DNA of 58,811 bases from Ignavibacteria bacterium (GCA_030684555.1 JAUXVN010000152.1:1-58811); one strand, 5' to 3'; shown: positions 1 to 9,089, counted from the stretch's first letter. Notes: generated by a model from the letters alone, not told the origin. Translations and numbers: made by a program.

Positions 1-257
1 TCTCATTTTAAAGAAGATTTTTATTGTTTTTAATAATTCACCCGATTGGTGATTTCGTTTTTTTCACGAATTCCCCTTTCTATCATATTAGAAACAACAT
101 TAATGCCATCTTCTTTTCTTCTATATCGGATTTGAGATAAATATATAAGATTTAAGCTAAATTGATCTTTCAATTATATTGTTATTCAAATGTGACCCGG
201 TTATATCCCATTTGTTAGGGCAATTAAAATATAGAAGACTGTTTTTTTAAGATTTTC

Positions 258-288
258 TTGACTTTAAGCTCTTATTCAATTAATTTCG
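258..288 (+). promoter_or_regulatory. Bacteroidota-type promoter of the first gene
   Basis: TTGAC at 258-262 and TAATTTCG at 281-288 (one mismatch to TAnnTTTG) have the same spacing as other candidate promoters in the window. The expected transcription start, about 5-8 nt after the second box, falls on or next to the ATG at 294, so the mRNA may be almost leaderless. This also argues against the TTG at 258 being the start codon. Nothing else is recognised in the 257 bases before it. Confidence 0.4.
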
Positions 289-293
289 AATCC

Positions 294-689
294 ATGAAAA
301 AGTTATCATTTACATTGTTAGTGTTTTTCTTAATTACAACTGCATTTGCAGGTGCTTTCATTGATTTTATCTCTGCACGAAGCGAAGGAGATAATGTTAA
401 AGTTGAATGGAAAACCGGAGAAGAAAAGGATATTCAGGAGTTTGTAATTGAGCGACGCTCGGTTAATGGTTACTTCAGTCAATTAGCTACCATTCAACCA
501 AAAGGTAGTAATTCATATTATTACTATCGCGATGAAAATGCTTACAAATCTAACGACTTCGTTTTTGTTTATCGTCTAAAAATTGTTGATTCCGACAATT
601 CATTATCATACTCAAAAGAAATCACTGTAAGTCATAGTGTCTCCGGTGTAAAAAGAACCTGGGGAAGTATTAAAGCAATGTTCCGATAG
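294..689 (+). CDS. Small exported FN3-like single-domain protein
   Basis: A 131-residue protein with a signal peptide (MKKLSFTLLVFFLITTAFAG, cleaved near residue 20) and one beta-rich module of about 90 residues (VKVEWKTGEEKDIQEFVIERR at its core, ending SYSKEITV). The same module occurs near residues 1080-1170 of the large T9SS protein at 34713-38495 (SLEWKTATETNNSGFIVERR and SYSKEVEV), so this is a stand-alone copy of a secreted-protein building block. The C-terminus is a short basic tail (RTWGSIKAMFR) rather than a sorting domain. I choose the ATG at 294 because it starts the signal peptide and because the upstream in-frame TTG at 258 lies in a probable promoter box. The function is unknown. 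It is probably periplasmic or surface located. Confidence 0.75.
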   Translation: MKKLSFTLLVFFLITTAFAGAFIDFISARSEGDNVKVEWKTGEEKDIQEFVIERRSVNGYFSQLATIQPKGSNSYYYYRDENAYKSNDFVFVYRLKIVDSDNSLSYSKEITVSHSVSGVKRTWGSIKAMFR

Positions 690-743
690 GTTCGATTGCT
701 TTTTATCCCTTCTCAAAATCAAGCAACTAATTTTATTTCTCTA

Positions 744-2006
744 ATGTTCGATATTTCACTTCGAAAAGTAAAAATAAAATTTATTTTATATCTAATCCTT
801 CTAACCGTTTCTACAATATTTTTAAGTTGCTCGGGTTCAAAGCGTTACGGTGAAACACAATTTCCAAAATCAATAAAAAAAACAAAAACCAATAATCTGA
901 TTAATGTACTGCTCCAGGAGAATCTTTCTACTTTTACTTACCTTGTCAAACAAGAAATATCAATTAGTAACGGTTATAAACAGTTAGCTATTGTAAAATC
1001 GGGTAATCAAATTTCATTTAAAATTAACGATGGTGCAATAATCGCCTCAATTGGAAGAAGTTATATGGAATCGGAGGTTTTTGTTTTATCAGAACTTTCG
1101 AAATCACCAGTTTTATTTAATGATAAAAAATATAGAGGTGAAATAATCTTACTTTCAAATAGAGATAGATTACAAATTGTGAATTCTGTTGATTTGGAAG
1201 ATTATTTAAAAGGTGTTTTACCTGTAGAAATGGGTGTTAAAGGAAAACAAGAATATTTTGAAAGCCTGAAAGCATTTGCGATTGCAGCGCGTACATTTGC
1301 GTTGATGAAAATGTCTAAATCAAATAATTTTTTTGATATTTATCCAGATGTTCGTGATCAAGTTTATGGTGGTTATAATGTGGAAACTCAATTAGATAAC
1401 TGTGCGGTAGAAGAGACGAAAGGGGAATATTTATCATACTCCAATGAATATGCAACTATTTTATATCATTCAACTTGCGGTGGTGTAACAGAAGATGTTG
1501 GAAATGTTTTTTCGGCGACCAATATTCCATATCTGATTAGTCAAAAAGATGGTGATGATAATTGTAAGATATCTCCAAGTTTTAATTGGACTGAAACATA
1601 CAGTAATCAAAAAATTATTGAATTTCTATTAAACGCTAGATTAATCAATGATAATTCCTTATCGGTTTCATCAATAAATATTAATGAAAGATTTCCTTCA
1701 GGCAGAATAAAAAAAATATTAATTAATTTAAGTGATGACACTCTTGTAGAAATAGGTTATCGTCAAATTAGATCTTTATTTAGGCGTAACGACAATAACG
1801 GAATTTTGAGAAGTACTAATTTCATAATTAGTACCGAACTCACTGAAGATAGAATTGTATCATTTACTTTAACCGGTAAAGGGAATGGACATGGAGTTGG
1901 ACTTTGTCAATGGGGATCAATGGCTCTATCTTCTAAAGGTTGGAATTACAGAAAAATTTTAGAGTTTTATTTCCCAGCAACATCAATAAGAAAAATAAAT
2001 GCTTAA
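744..2006 (+). CDS. SpoIID/LytB domain lipoprotein
   Basis: A 420-residue envelope protein with a type II signal peptide (lipobox FLSCS near residues 27-31) followed by a SpoIID/LytB (amidase enhancer) domain. Visible landmarks are VDLEDYLKGVLPVEMG near residue 150, the KAFAIAARTFAL helix, STCGGVTEDV near residue 240, and the C-terminal GNGHGVGLCQWGSMALS with the GHGVGLCQ signature. SpoIID proteins are lytic transglycosylases or amidase activators that act on peptidoglycan stripped of stem peptides. In non-sporulating bacteria they are thought to help cell division or wall turnover. An in-frame TTG at 696 lies upstream, but the ATG at 744 directly precedes the signal peptide. The gene overlaps maf by 8 nt, so the two are probably co-transcribed. 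Confidence 0.85.
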   Translation: MFDISLRKVKIKFILYLILLTVSTIFLSCSGSKRYGETQFPKSIKKTKTNNLINVLLQENLSTFTYLVKQEISISNGYKQLAIVKSGNQISFKINDGAIIASIGRSYMESEVFVLSELSKSPVLFNDKKYRGEIILLSNRDRLQIVNSVDLEDYLKGVLPVEMGVKGKQEYFESLKAFAIAARTFALMKMSKSNNFFDIYPDVRDQVYGGYNVETQLDNCAVEETKGEYLSYSNEYATILYHSTCGGVTEDVGNVFSATNIPYLISQKDGDDNCKISPSFNWTETYSNQKIIEFLLNARLINDNSLSVSSININERFPSGRIKKILINLSDDTLVEIGYRQIRSLFRRNDNNGILRSTNFIISTELTEDRIVSFTLTGKGNGHGVGLCQWGSMALSSKGWNYRKILEFYFPATSIRKINA

Positions 2007-2577
2007 GCTTAAACAAAAATTTTATCTCGCTTCACAATCACCCCGCAGAAAAAAACTTCTCCAGCAAATCGGGTTAAACCCTCACATACTCAAGTTGGAT
2101 TTTAATGAGGAATTTCAGGAGAACGAGTCACCAATAAAAACAGTAAAGCGGATCGCACTGCATAAAATGGCTTCTGCAAAAAAAGTAGTGAAAGATGGAA
2201 TAATATTAACAGCCGATACGATTGTTGTATTAGAAAGAACAATAATTGGTAAACCCAATAACAAAAAAGATGCGTTAAGAATTTTAACAGAACTTAGCGG
2301 TAAAACACATTATGTCTATACCGGATTTGTTTTATACAACACTTCAACAAAAAATGAAATATTCAGTTATGAAAAAAGTGCCGTTACATTTCGTGAATTG
2401 ACTAAAAAAGAGATATTGGATTACATTGACTCCGGCAGTCCAATGGATAAAGCCGGAGCCTATGGAATTCAAGATGATTACGGTGCTGTTTTTGTAAAAA
2501 AAATATCGGGTTGTTATTATAATGTTGTTGGACTTCCTCTATCAAAGGTTTTTATGACACTTCAAAAAATAATCTAA
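1999..2577 (+). CDS. maf: Maf family nucleoside triphosphate pyrophosphatase
   Basis: A 192-residue cytoplasmic protein, the usual length for Maf. It has the N-terminal signature LASQSPRRKKLLQQIG (residues 10-25), the catalytic region ILTADTIVVLE with the conserved Asp near residue 73, then IIGKP and the C-terminal YYNVVGLPLSKV. Maf proteins hydrolyse non-canonical or modified nucleoside triphosphates (dTTP/UTP or m7GTP-like) to monophosphates. Which subclass applies cannot be told reliably here. The start overlaps the end of the SpoIID gene, and the next gene begins one base after its stop, so it sits in the middle of a tight operon. Confidence 0.92.
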   Translation: MLKLKQKFYLASQSPRRKKLLQQIGLNPHILKLDFNEEFQENESPIKTVKRIALHKMASAKKVVKDGIILTADTIVVLERTIIGKPNNKKDALRILTELSGKTHYVYTGFVLYNTSTKNEIFSYEKSAVTFRELTKKEILDYIDSGSPMDKAGAYGIQDDYGAVFVKKISGCYYNVVGLPLSKVFMTLQKII

Positions 2578-2578
2578 G

Positions 2579-3544
2579 ATGATCGACAAAGTAAAAAATA
2601 AAATATTTGTAATGATGGCAGTTGCGGGATTGTTATATCTTACCTTAACTATCTACGCAGATTATGAAAATGTAATTAATTCATTTAAAAGTTTTTCATG
2701 GATACTTTTTCCTTTGCTATTAATATTATCATTTTTGAATTACATAAGTAGATTTTACAAGTGGGATTATTATCTCAAACTAATTAATGTTAAAATCTCA
2801 TGGATCGATTCATTTTCCATTTTTATGTCCGGATTGATAATGAGTGTTACACCGGGTAAAATGGGAGAATTATTAAAAGCTTACTTAGTCAAACAAATTA
2901 CAAATGAACCTGTAAGCAAAACTGCCCCGATAATATTGGCTGAAAGAATTACTGACTTTGTTTCGTTGATTATTATAGCTTTAATTGGTGCCTATCTTTT
3001 TGATTACGGAAGAATGATTGTAATAAGTGTTGGATTATTTTTTGCCTTAATTCTCATAATTATCAGCAGCAGAAGGTTAGCCCTCTTTTTTCTACTTCAA
3101 TTAGAACGAATTAATCATTTAAAGAAATTTCTAACCGGAATTCATTCAGCTTACGAAAGTTCATATATATTGCTACAGCCTAAATCCTTACTATTAATGA
3201 CGCTGTTAAGTTTTGTATCCTGGGGTTTTGAATGTTTGGGATATTATATAATTCTGGTTAATTTTAACATTGAAATTCCAATGATGTTTGCATGGGCTTC
3301 ATTCAGTTATGCTTTTGCAACCATCATCGGAGCCGTAACACTTTTACCAGGCGGTTTGGGGGTTACAGATGGTTCTTTAACCTTTTTTATTGTTGACAAA
3401 AATTACCCGATTGATGTTGCAGTCGCATCAACTTTTATAATAAGGGTGGTTACACTCTGGTTTGCAGTATTTGTAGGGATTGTAAGTGTAACATTATATC
3501 AGAAGAGATTTGGAAAATTAACATTCAAACTAACATCAAAATAG
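2579..3544 (+). CDS. Flippase-like integral membrane protein (LPG synthase TM / UPF0104 family)
   Basis: A 321-residue protein with about eight hydrophobic segments. It carries the family hallmarks [16 protein letters not shown] (residues 90-105), [10 protein letters not shown] near 120 and [12 protein letters not shown] near 258-270, which are shared with the membrane half of lysylphosphatidylglycerol synthase and the YbhN/AglD proteins. Some relatives flip lipids or glycolipids, but most are uncharacterised. No soluble acyl-transfer domain (as in MprF) is present, so lysyl-phospholipid synthesis is unlikely. It starts 1 base after maf and ends 10 bases before icd. Confidence 0.82.
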   Translation: MIDKVKNKIFVMMAVAGLLYLTLTIYADYENVINSFKSFSWILFPLLLILSFLNYISRFYKWDYYLKLINVKISWIDSFSIFMSGLIMSVTPGKMGELLKAYLVKQITNEPVSKTAPIILAERITDFVSLIIIALIGAYLFDYGRMIVISVGLFFALILIIISSRRLALFFLLQLERINHLKKFLTGIHSAYESSYILLQPKSLLLMTLLSFVSWGFECLGYYIILVNFNIEIPMMFAWASFSYAFATIIGAVTLLPGGLGVTDGSLTFFIVDKNYPIDVAVASTFIIRVVTLWFAVFVGIVSVTLYQKRFGKLTFKLTSK

Positions 3545-3554
3545 GAGTTTCTTA

Positions 3555-4805
3555 ATGAAGAAATACAAAAAAATTGTCGTTCCAACTGATGGCAAAAAAA
3601 TTGAGTTTATTGACGGTAAATTAAATGTTCCCGATAACCCGATTCTACTGTTCATTGAAGGTGATGGTATTGGTCCCGATATTTGGAATGCATCAAAAAG
3701 AGTTTTCGATGCAGCAGTTGAAAAAGTATATAAAGGGAAAAAGAAAATTGCATGGTGCGAAGTATATGCAGGTGAAAAAGCTGTTAAAGTATATGGTAAA
3801 AATAAATGGCTTCCTGATGAAACCGTAGAAGCTATCAGAGAATTTAATGTAGCCATAAAAGGACCACTAACCACACCAATCGGCGGTGGAATTAGAAGTC
3901 TGAATGTAGCTCTGCGCCAACTGCTTGATTTATTTGCTTGCATCCGTCCTGTTAAATATTATACGGGTGTTCCAAGTCCGATGAAAAGACCTCAGGATTT
4001 AGATATTGTTATTTTCCGTGAGAACACTGAAGATGTTTATGCAGGCATTGAATTCAAGTCGGGCACCAAAGAATGTGATGATCTTATTAAATATATCAAT
4101 AAGAAATTTGATAAGAATATTAGACGACCCTCAGGAATTGGAATAAAACCTATAAGTGAATTTGGATCCAAACGATTAGTAAAAAAAGCTATCGAATTCG
4201 CAATTGCCAATAATCGTAAAAGTGTAACTATTGTTCATAAAGGTAACATTATGAAATTTACCGAAGGTTCATTCAAAGAATGGGGATACGAAATTGCTAA
4301 AAAAGAATTTTCTAAACAAGTTGTTACCGAAGATGATTTATACTCCAAGTTCAACGGTAAGATGCCTGAAGGCAAAATCTTAATAAAAGACAGAATTGCT
4401 GATAGTATCTTCCAGCAGCTTCTATTGCGTCCAAATGAATATGACGTATTAGCCACACCAAATCTAAATGGAGATTATTTATCTGATGCAGCAGCTGCTC
4501 AAGTTGGTGGATTAGGAATTGCCCCCGGTGCAAATATGAGTTACTCAACGGCAATTTTCGAAGCTACACACGGTACTGCTCCAAAGTATGCGGGACTTGA
4601 CAAAGTTAATCCTGGTTCAGTTATATTATCAGGTGTGATGATGTTTTCATTTCTTGGATGGAATGAAGTATCAACGACAATTGAAAAAGCTATGAAGAAA
4701 ACTATTAAATCAAAAACTGTAACATACGATTTTGCAAGATTAATGAACGGCGCTAAGGAAGTGAAAGCTAGTGAATTCGCTTCTGCAATCATTAAAAATA
4801 TGTGA
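3555..4805 (+). CDS. icd: NADP-dependent isocitrate dehydrogenase
   Basis: A 416-residue TCA-cycle enzyme that converts isocitrate to 2-oxoglutarate and CO2. It shows the substrate loop RSLNVALRQ (near 115-123), [14 protein letters not shown] (near 155-168), [33 protein letters not shown] with metal-binding Asp residues, and [12 protein letters not shown] near 337-348. Cofactor residues match the NADP class: Lys-Tyr in APKYAG, Val in DKVNPGS, and Tyr plus Arg in TYDFARLM near 390. This contrasts with the NAD-type homologue at 18204-19229. An SD (GGAG, 3544-3547) precedes the ATG. The length is close to the E. coli enzyme (416). The Ser of RSLNVALRQ is the residue phosphorylated in E. coli, but no kinase is in view. 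Confidence 0.95.
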   Translation: MKKYKKIVVPTDGKKIEFIDGKLNVPDNPILLFIEGDGIGPDIWNASKRVFDAAVEKVYKGKKKIAWCEVYAGEKAVKVYGKNKWLPDETVEAIREFNVAIKGPLTTPIGGGIRSLNVALRQLLDLFACIRPVKYYTGVPSPMKRPQDLDIVIFRENTEDVYAGIEFKSGTKECDDLIKYINKKFDKNIRRPSGIGIKPISEFGSKRLVKKAIEFAIANNRKSVTIVHKGNIMKFTEGSFKEWGYEIAKKEFSKQVVTEDDLYSKFNGKMPEGKILIKDRIADSIFQQLLLRPNEYDVLATPNLNGDYLSDAAAAQVGGLGIAPGANMSYSTAIFEATHGTAPKYAGLDKVNPGSVILSGVMMFSFLGWNEVSTTIEKAMKKTIKSKTVTYDFARLMNGAKEVKASEFASAIIKNM

Positions 4806-4816
4806 TCCCTTGAATT

Positions 4817-4848
4817 GTCAGCCACTTGATTTTCGTCACGTGACTGAC
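4817..4848 (+). terminator. Hairpin after icd
   Basis: Inverted repeat GTCAGCCAC / GTGACTGAC (9-nt arms, one mismatch) lying 11 nt after the icd stop. It lacks a T-run, so it may stabilise the mRNA end rather than terminate. It separates icd from the YtxH gene, which has its own strong SD. Confidence 0.4.
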
Positions 4849-4886
4849 TAAATTAATTATACAATTAAAATTTATTGGAGGTTCTT

Positions 4887-5303
4887 ATGTCACGCGAAAG
4901 TAATTTAAGTAAAGGTTTGATGATCGGTTTTTTAACCGGTGGAATCGTAGGTGCAGCTATTGCCCTGTTATATGCACCAAAAAGTGGAAAAGAATTACGC
5001 AAGGATATTAAAGATAAAGCTGATGAGTATTATGATGAAGCAGAAAAATATCTTGATGTTGCAAAAGATAAAGCAACTGAAGTAATGAATGAAGGGAAAA
5101 AAAAATCAGAAATTTTAGTAGCCGATGCAAAAAGAAAAGCAACTGAATTATATCAGGATGCGGAAAAAGTTTTTCAAGGAGCTAAACAAAAAGCAACTGA
5201 AGCCGTATCATCAACAAAAGAAACTGTGTTAACCGAAGGTGAAAAACTTAAAAGTGCGGTTAAAGCTGGTGTTGATGCTTACAATGAAACAAAAAATTCA
5301 TAA
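4887..5303 (+). CDS. YtxH domain envelope/stress protein
   Basis: A 138-residue protein with an N-terminal glycine-rich membrane segment (GFLTGGIVGAAIALLYAP, residues 10-27) followed by SGKELRKDIKDKADEY, the YtxH/general-stress signature. The rest is a long Lys/Glu/Ala-rich helix with repeats of the type AKxKATE (three copies near residues 60-110), which looks apolipoprotein- or LEA-like. Family members are often stress-induced, but their biochemical role is unknown. The ATG at 4887 is chosen over the in-frame TTG at 4875 because GGAGG at 4877-4881 is an excellent SD for 4887. It is followed after 12 nt by a second coiled-coil membrane protein, a common pairing. Confidence 0.85.
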   Translation: MSRESNLSKGLMIGFLTGGIVGAAIALLYAPKSGKELRKDIKDKADEYYDEAEKYLDVAKDKATEVMNEGKKKSEILVADAKRKATELYQDAEKVFQGAKQKATEAVSSTKETVLTEGEKLKSAVKAGVDAYNETKNS

Positions 5304-5315
5304 TAGCTTATTATA

Positions 5316-5699
5316 ATGATTTTAGAAATTTTCGAAGTCGTTTTATTGATTTCAGCAACAGCACTTTGTGTTTTTTTGATAATCTTTCTTAAAGACTTAT
5401 CAAAGAGTGTTTCAGAAATGCAAACCGATATTCACAGAATAGCTGATCAAATTAATCCGTTGCTGGAATCATTACAAAGCCTCAGCAATTCAGTTATTAT
5501 TGTTTCGGATGAAGTCAAATCTCAACTAAGTAAAACAAAGTGGATTGTTGACGAAGCTAAATCTAAAGTTGAAAGTATTTTAAATTTTGAAAGGAAAGTG
5601 ATGGAAAAAGTTGATTCACCTCTCCAGGATTTACTTTCAAATTTAAACGCTATTAAAAGGGGAGTTATAACTTTCTTTGAGGCATTAAGAAAAAATTAA
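5316..5699 (+). CDS. DUF948-like membrane-anchored coiled-coil protein
   Basis: A 127-residue protein with one N-terminal transmembrane helix (IFEVVLLISATALCVFLIIF, residues 4-23) followed by a heptad-rich amphipathic helix (LSKSVSEMQTDIHRIADQIN onward). This is the layout of DUF948 proteins, which frequently sit beside YtxH proteins as here. No catalytic motif is seen. No clear SD precedes the ATG, and the 12-nt gap suggests co-transcription with the YtxH gene. The function is unknown. A role in envelope stress is an inference from the neighbour only. Confidence 0.7.
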   Translation: MILEIFEVVLLISATALCVFLIIFLKDLSKSVSEMQTDIHRIADQINPLLESLQSLSNSVIIVSDEVKSQLSKTKWIVDEAKSKVESILNFERKVMEKVDSPLQDLLSNLNAIKRGVITFFEALRKN

Positions 5700-5734
5700 T
5701 AAAGTTCTAAGTCAAAAGAAAAGGAGATAGTCTT

Positions 5735-7828
5735 GTGAAAGAATTCAGTCCAGACGCAATACGCAATATCACATTAATTGGTCATGGTGGTTCGGGTAAA
5801 ACTACACTATCTGAATTAATGTTATATACCGCGGGGGAAACAAATAGAATCGGTTCAGTACTTGAAGGAAATACTGTATCGGATTATACTGCAAATGAAA
5901 TTGAACGACAGTTTTCAATTTCACTATCCTTATTACACATCGAACATGACAATACAAAAATTAATATAATTGATACTCCCGGATACTCAGATTTTGTAGG
6001 TGATGTTAAAGCCGGAATGAAGGTTTGTGATACTGCTGTTATGTTACTTAAAGCAGTTGAAGGAATTGAAGTCGGTTCTGAAAATGCAGGTCATTATGTT
6101 GATGAATTTAATTTAGCTTCTGCAATAGTTATTAATAAATGCGATAACGAACATTCCCGTTTTGATGAAGTTGTTGATCTTGCGAAAGAACGATTAACTA
6201 ATGGAGCTATTATAGTTACTTTCCCTGCAAATCAAGGACTCGGTTTTAATACAGTTGTTGATGTATTGAAAATGAAAGCCTGCAAATACGGTGAGCCCGG
6301 TTCACGTTCAGTAACAGAGATAGAGATCCCTGATGATTTAGTTTCAAAAGCTGAAGCATTAAGGACTGAATTAATTGAGAAAGTTGCTGAGTTGGATGAA
6401 AATTTGATGAATACCTATTTTGAAAACGGCACTTTAACCGATGAGGAGCTTTCAAATGGTATTACTGCTTCGATGATTAAAAGATCATTTACACCTGTAT
6501 TTGCTGTCTCTGCCGATAAAGCGGTTGGGGTTAATAATTTCCTTGACTTTGTAGTAAAATATTTTCCATCACCGTTGAATTGTAGTTCCATCGGAGCAAT
6601 GAATAAAGATACAAACACAGAAGTTAATCTTAGATGTGATACATCAGGTGATCCTGTAATGTTTATTTTTAAAACTATTTCTGAACAACATGTCGGTGAA
6701 CTATCATTATTCAGAGTTTATTCCGGTAAAGTTGGTGCTGGTTTAGATTTGTTAAATGTTAACAATGGAAAATCTGAGAGATTAAGTCAGATATCCGTGC
6801 TTAACGGTCGTACTAGAAAAGAAATCACAAATCTATTTGCCGGTGATATCGGAGCTGTTGTAAAACTGAAAGATACACATACAAATAATACTTTATCTCC
6901 TAAATCAAAACCCCTCCTAATAAAACCAATTGAGTTCCCTGACCCAATTATTCGTGGCGCAATTGTCCCAAAAGCTAAAGGGGATGAAGATAAAATTTCC
7001 GCCTGTTTACATACTTTACATGAAGAAGATCCTTCATTCAATGTTAAATTTGATCCCGAACTTTCTCAAACAATTATTTCTGGACAGGGAGAACTTCATT
7101 TAGCACTTGCTGTTAAAAGACTAAAGGAAAGATATAAAGTTGAAGTTGACTTAGTTGAACCGAGAATCCCTTATCGCGAAACAATAAAGGGACGTGTCGA
7201 GGATGTTGAATATAAACATAAAAAACAATCAGGTGGTCGAGGGCAGTTTGGTCATGTCCATTTCAAAATGGAACCACAATCGCGTGGAGTCGGATTTGAA
7301 TTTGTAGATGCTATTGTGGGTGGTGTTGTTCCGGGTAGATTTATTCCTGCAGTTGAAAAGGGAATAATAGATACAATGGGTAGAGGTGTCCTTTCAGGGA
7401 ATCAGGTTGTTGACGTTAAAGTTACATTACATTTTGGTTCTTATCACGATGTCGATTCTGATGAAATGTCATTTAAATTGGCAGCATCTCAATGTTTTAA
7501 AAAAGGATTTTTGGAAGCGAAACCATGTTTACTTGAACCAATTTATGAGGTTGAAGTGAAAGTCCCGGATGAATGTATGGGAGATGTTATGGGTGATATT
7601 TCCAGTAGACGAGGAAAAATATTAGGTATGGATAGTGATGGTCACTTCCAAATAATTAAAGCAAACGTGCCTTTGTCAGAATTGTATAAATACTCATCTA
7701 CATTAAGAAGTCTTACCGCAGGACGTGGAGCGCATAAGAGAAAATTTGCTTATTATGAAGAAGTTCCAAAAGAAATAGAAAATAAAATAGTCGAAGAATA
7801 CAAAAAAGCGCGCGCAGAAGGCGCATAA
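5735..7828 (+). CDS. Elongation factor G paralogue (EF-G2 type GTPase)
   Basis: A 697-residue translational GTPase with full EF-G architecture: G domain (P-loop GHGGSGKTT at 16-24, DTPGYSDF near 79-86, NKCD near 133), domain II, domain III (GQGELHLALAVKRL), domain IV (GGRGQFGHVHFKM) and domain V (GDISSRRGKILGM). Canonical EF-G has AHIDAGKTT and DTPGH. Here the P-loop is glycine-rich and the switch II His that positions the hydrolytic water is Tyr. Both features are typical of the EF-G2/EF-G-like subgroup, whose cellular role is not settled. It starts with GTG at 5735, supported by AAGGAGA at 5721-5727. A strong terminator follows at 7840. It is unlikely to be the primary fusA, since no rpsL, rpsG or tuf is adjacent. 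Confidence 0.9.
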   Translation: MKEFSPDAIRNITLIGHGGSGKTTLSELMLYTAGETNRIGSVLEGNTVSDYTANEIERQFSISLSLLHIEHDNTKINIIDTPGYSDFVGDVKAGMKVCDTAVMLLKAVEGIEVGSENAGHYVDEFNLASAIVINKCDNEHSRFDEVVDLAKERLTNGAIIVTFPANQGLGFNTVVDVLKMKACKYGEPGSRSVTEIEIPDDLVSKAEALRTELIEKVAELDENLMNTYFENGTLTDEELSNGITASMIKRSFTPVFAVSADKAVGVNNFLDFVVKYFPSPLNCSSIGAMNKDTNTEVNLRCDTSGDPVMFIFKTISEQHVGELSLFRVYSGKVGAGLDLLNVNNGKSERLSQISVLNGRTRKEITNLFAGDIGAVVKLKDTHTNNTLSPKSKPLLIKPIEFPDPIIRGAIVPKAKGDEDKISACLHTLHEEDPSFNVKFDPELSQTIISGQGELHLALAVKRLKERYKVEVDLVEPRIPYRETIKGRVEDVEYKHKKQSGGRGQFGHVHFKMEPQSRGVGFEFVDAIVGGVVPGRFIPAVEKGIIDTMGRGVLSGNQVVDVKVTLHFGSYHDVDSDEMSFKLAASQCFKKGFLEAKPCLLEPIYEVEVKVPDECMGDVMGDISSRRGKILGMDSDGHFQIIKANVPLSELYKYSSTLRSLTAGRGAHKRKFAYYEEVPKEIENKIVEEYKKARAEGA

Positions 7829-7839
7829 CACATTTTGAA

Positions 7840-7873
7840 AGGAGTCTATTTTTCTAATAGACTCCTTTTTTTT
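7840..7873 (+). terminator. Intrinsic terminator after the EF-G paralogue
   Basis: A perfect 11-bp stem (AGGAGTCTATT at 7840-7850 with AATAGACTCCT at 7856-7866), a 5-nt loop and a run of seven T (7867-7873). Confidence 0.93.
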
Positions 7874-7900
7874 AAATTCCAATTTAGTTAAGAGTGTTCT

Positions 7901-8401
7901 ATGGAAAAGTTATGGTCACCCTGGAGGTCTCAATATATTGAATCGTTTCAGAAACCTCAAAATTCAAATAACTGCATTTTTTGTGAAGCTCTGATAAATC
8001 CGAAAGAAGAAAACTCATTAGTTGTTGATTTAGGTGAATATACATTTACGGTTTTGAATCTTTATCCATATAATAACGGACACTTAATGGTAGTTCCCCA
8101 TAGACACATTTCTGAATTTTCTCTCCTTAATAAAGATGAGTGTGTTGAGGTTATGGAGAAACTGCAATTATCTCAAAAAGCTCTGCAAATCGTAAGTAAA
8201 CCGGATGGTTTTAATATTGGTGCGAATATCGGGAAAGTTAGTGGTGCCGGAATTGCTGATCACATTCATTTTCATATAGTACCAAGATGGAATGGTGATA
8301 CTAACTTTATGCCTGTATTGGGTGATGTAAAAGTTCTCTCACAGGATTTGTTGATTACTAAAAATAAATTAATTGAAGCATTTCAAACACTTGCTACATA
8401 A
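7901..8401 (+). CDS. HIT family hydrolase / Ap4A phosphorylase-like
   Basis: A 166-residue protein of the histidine-triad family. The triad is DHIHFHIVPRW (near residues 126-136), where the middle His is the nucleophile. The N-terminus has LWSPWRSQYIE and a CIFC pair (residues 25-28), the layout of the bacterial HIT branch annotated as Ap4A phosphorylase or diadenosine polyphosphate hydrolase. It therefore probably cleaves dinucleoside polyphosphates or nucleotide conjugates in the cytoplasm. The precise substrate is not deducible. It is a single gene between two terminators. Confidence 0.9.
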   Translation: MEKLWSPWRSQYIESFQKPQNSNNCIFCEALINPKEENSLVVDLGEYTFTVLNLYPYNNGHLMVVPHRHISEFSLLNKDECVEVMEKLQLSQKALQIVSKPDGFNIGANIGKVSGAGIADHIHFHIVPRWNGDTNFMPVLGDVKVLSQDLLITKNKLIEAFQTLAT

Positions 8402-8406
8402 TAAAA

Positions 8407-8427
8407 AAGAGAAGTTAAACTTCTCTT
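8407..8427. terminator. Bidirectional terminator between HIT and MarR genes
   Basis: A 10-bp inverted repeat (AAGAGAAGTT / AACTTCTCTT) flanked by A-run and T-run, between two convergent genes ending at 8401 and 8450. It can serve both strands. Confidence 0.85.
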
Positions 8428-8449
8428 TTTTATCGGTATCGTAAGAATA

Positions 8450-8896
8450 TTATTTAGCGATCCATTTTTCCAACGCACTCAACAATTGTTTCATTGCTAC
8501 GATTAATGGTTGATGCTGGTCGCTATCAATGTTTTTAAGAATTTCTTCGTGGATATGTACATAAGCCAAGTTTAAATTTTGTACAAGGTGAGTTCCTTTT
8601 GCTGAAAGGAACACTCTCATATTTCTTCTGTCATTTGGTTCAATCTCTCTTATAACATATTCTTTTTGTACCAATCCATCAATTATTCGAGTTAATCGAC
8701 TGGCACTTAAATTCATTCTCTCTGCTATTTCTTTATTATTGATGTTCTCATTTTCATGAATTTGACGTAAGCATCTGAATTCAGCCTGGGTCAATCCATA
8801 AACTTTGGCAAGTTTTTCTTCTTTTTCATGACACCCGGCTAAAAGCTTAAACGTCAATTCAGCCAGTGCATTTGCGACATAAGTTCTATCTTCCAT
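8450..8896 (-). CDS. MarR family transcriptional regulator
   Basis: A 148-residue winged-helix regulator. The HTH is LTQAEFRCLRQIHENENINNKEIAERMNLSASRLTRIID (residues 35-75), given here as a span, with the wing near NDRRNMRVFLSAKG (93-106). This matches MarR/SlyA dimer-type regulators that usually respond to small ligands or oxidation. It lies 193 bp downstream of, and in the same direction as, the cytochrome operon, with its own candidate operator upstream, so it is probably separately transcribed and autoregulated. Whether it controls the cytochromes is a guess. An SD-like AGGGGA sits about 9 nt before the ATG. Confidence 0.88.
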   Translation of the reverse strand: MEDRTYVANALAELTFKLLAGCHEKEEKLAKVYGLTQAEFRCLRQIHENENINNKEIAERMNLSASRLTRIIDGLVQKEYVIREIEPNDRRNMRVFLSAKGTHLVQNLNLAYVHIHEEILKNIDSDQHQPLIVAMKQLLSALEKWIAK

Positions 8897-8941
8897 TTAC
8901 ACTATCCCCTAAGGACTAATTATTACACTTAATTTATCTGA

Positions 8942-8959
8942 TTCAATAACACAATTGAA
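8942..8959. promoter_or_regulatory. Candidate MarR operator
   Basis: A perfect 6-6-6 inverted repeat TTCAAT-N6-ATTGAA, 46 nt upstream of the MarR start. MarR proteins typically bind such 16-20 bp palindromes over their own promoter. The identity of the bound protein is an inference. Confidence 0.35.
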
Positions 8960-9089
8960 CTTTTTTTTGTTACTGCATTGAGATTCGAATTAAATCAATA
9001 TCTCTGTTTAAAGAAATTCTTCATTTTTTTCTGAAATGAAGCATACTTTTATATCAAGTCTCTATTTCAGGAAACTGATAATTAAAAAC

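Noticed and set aside
30-173. Minus-strand frame of 47 codons (TTG start at 173, stop at 30-32) with a charged, protein-like sequence.
   Set aside because: No SD, an unusual start and no recognisable family. It may be the remnant or the end of an upstream gene but is not supported on its own.
3536-4825. Open frames antisense to icd.
   Set aside because: They lie wholly opposite a strongly conserved enzyme gene and their proteins have no domain signal, so they are by-products of codon usage.
9019-9041. Hairpin CTTCATTT / AAATGAAG downstream of the cytochrome operon.
   Set aside because: 8-bp AT-rich stem without a T-run on the relevant strand. It is possible but too weak to call a terminator.
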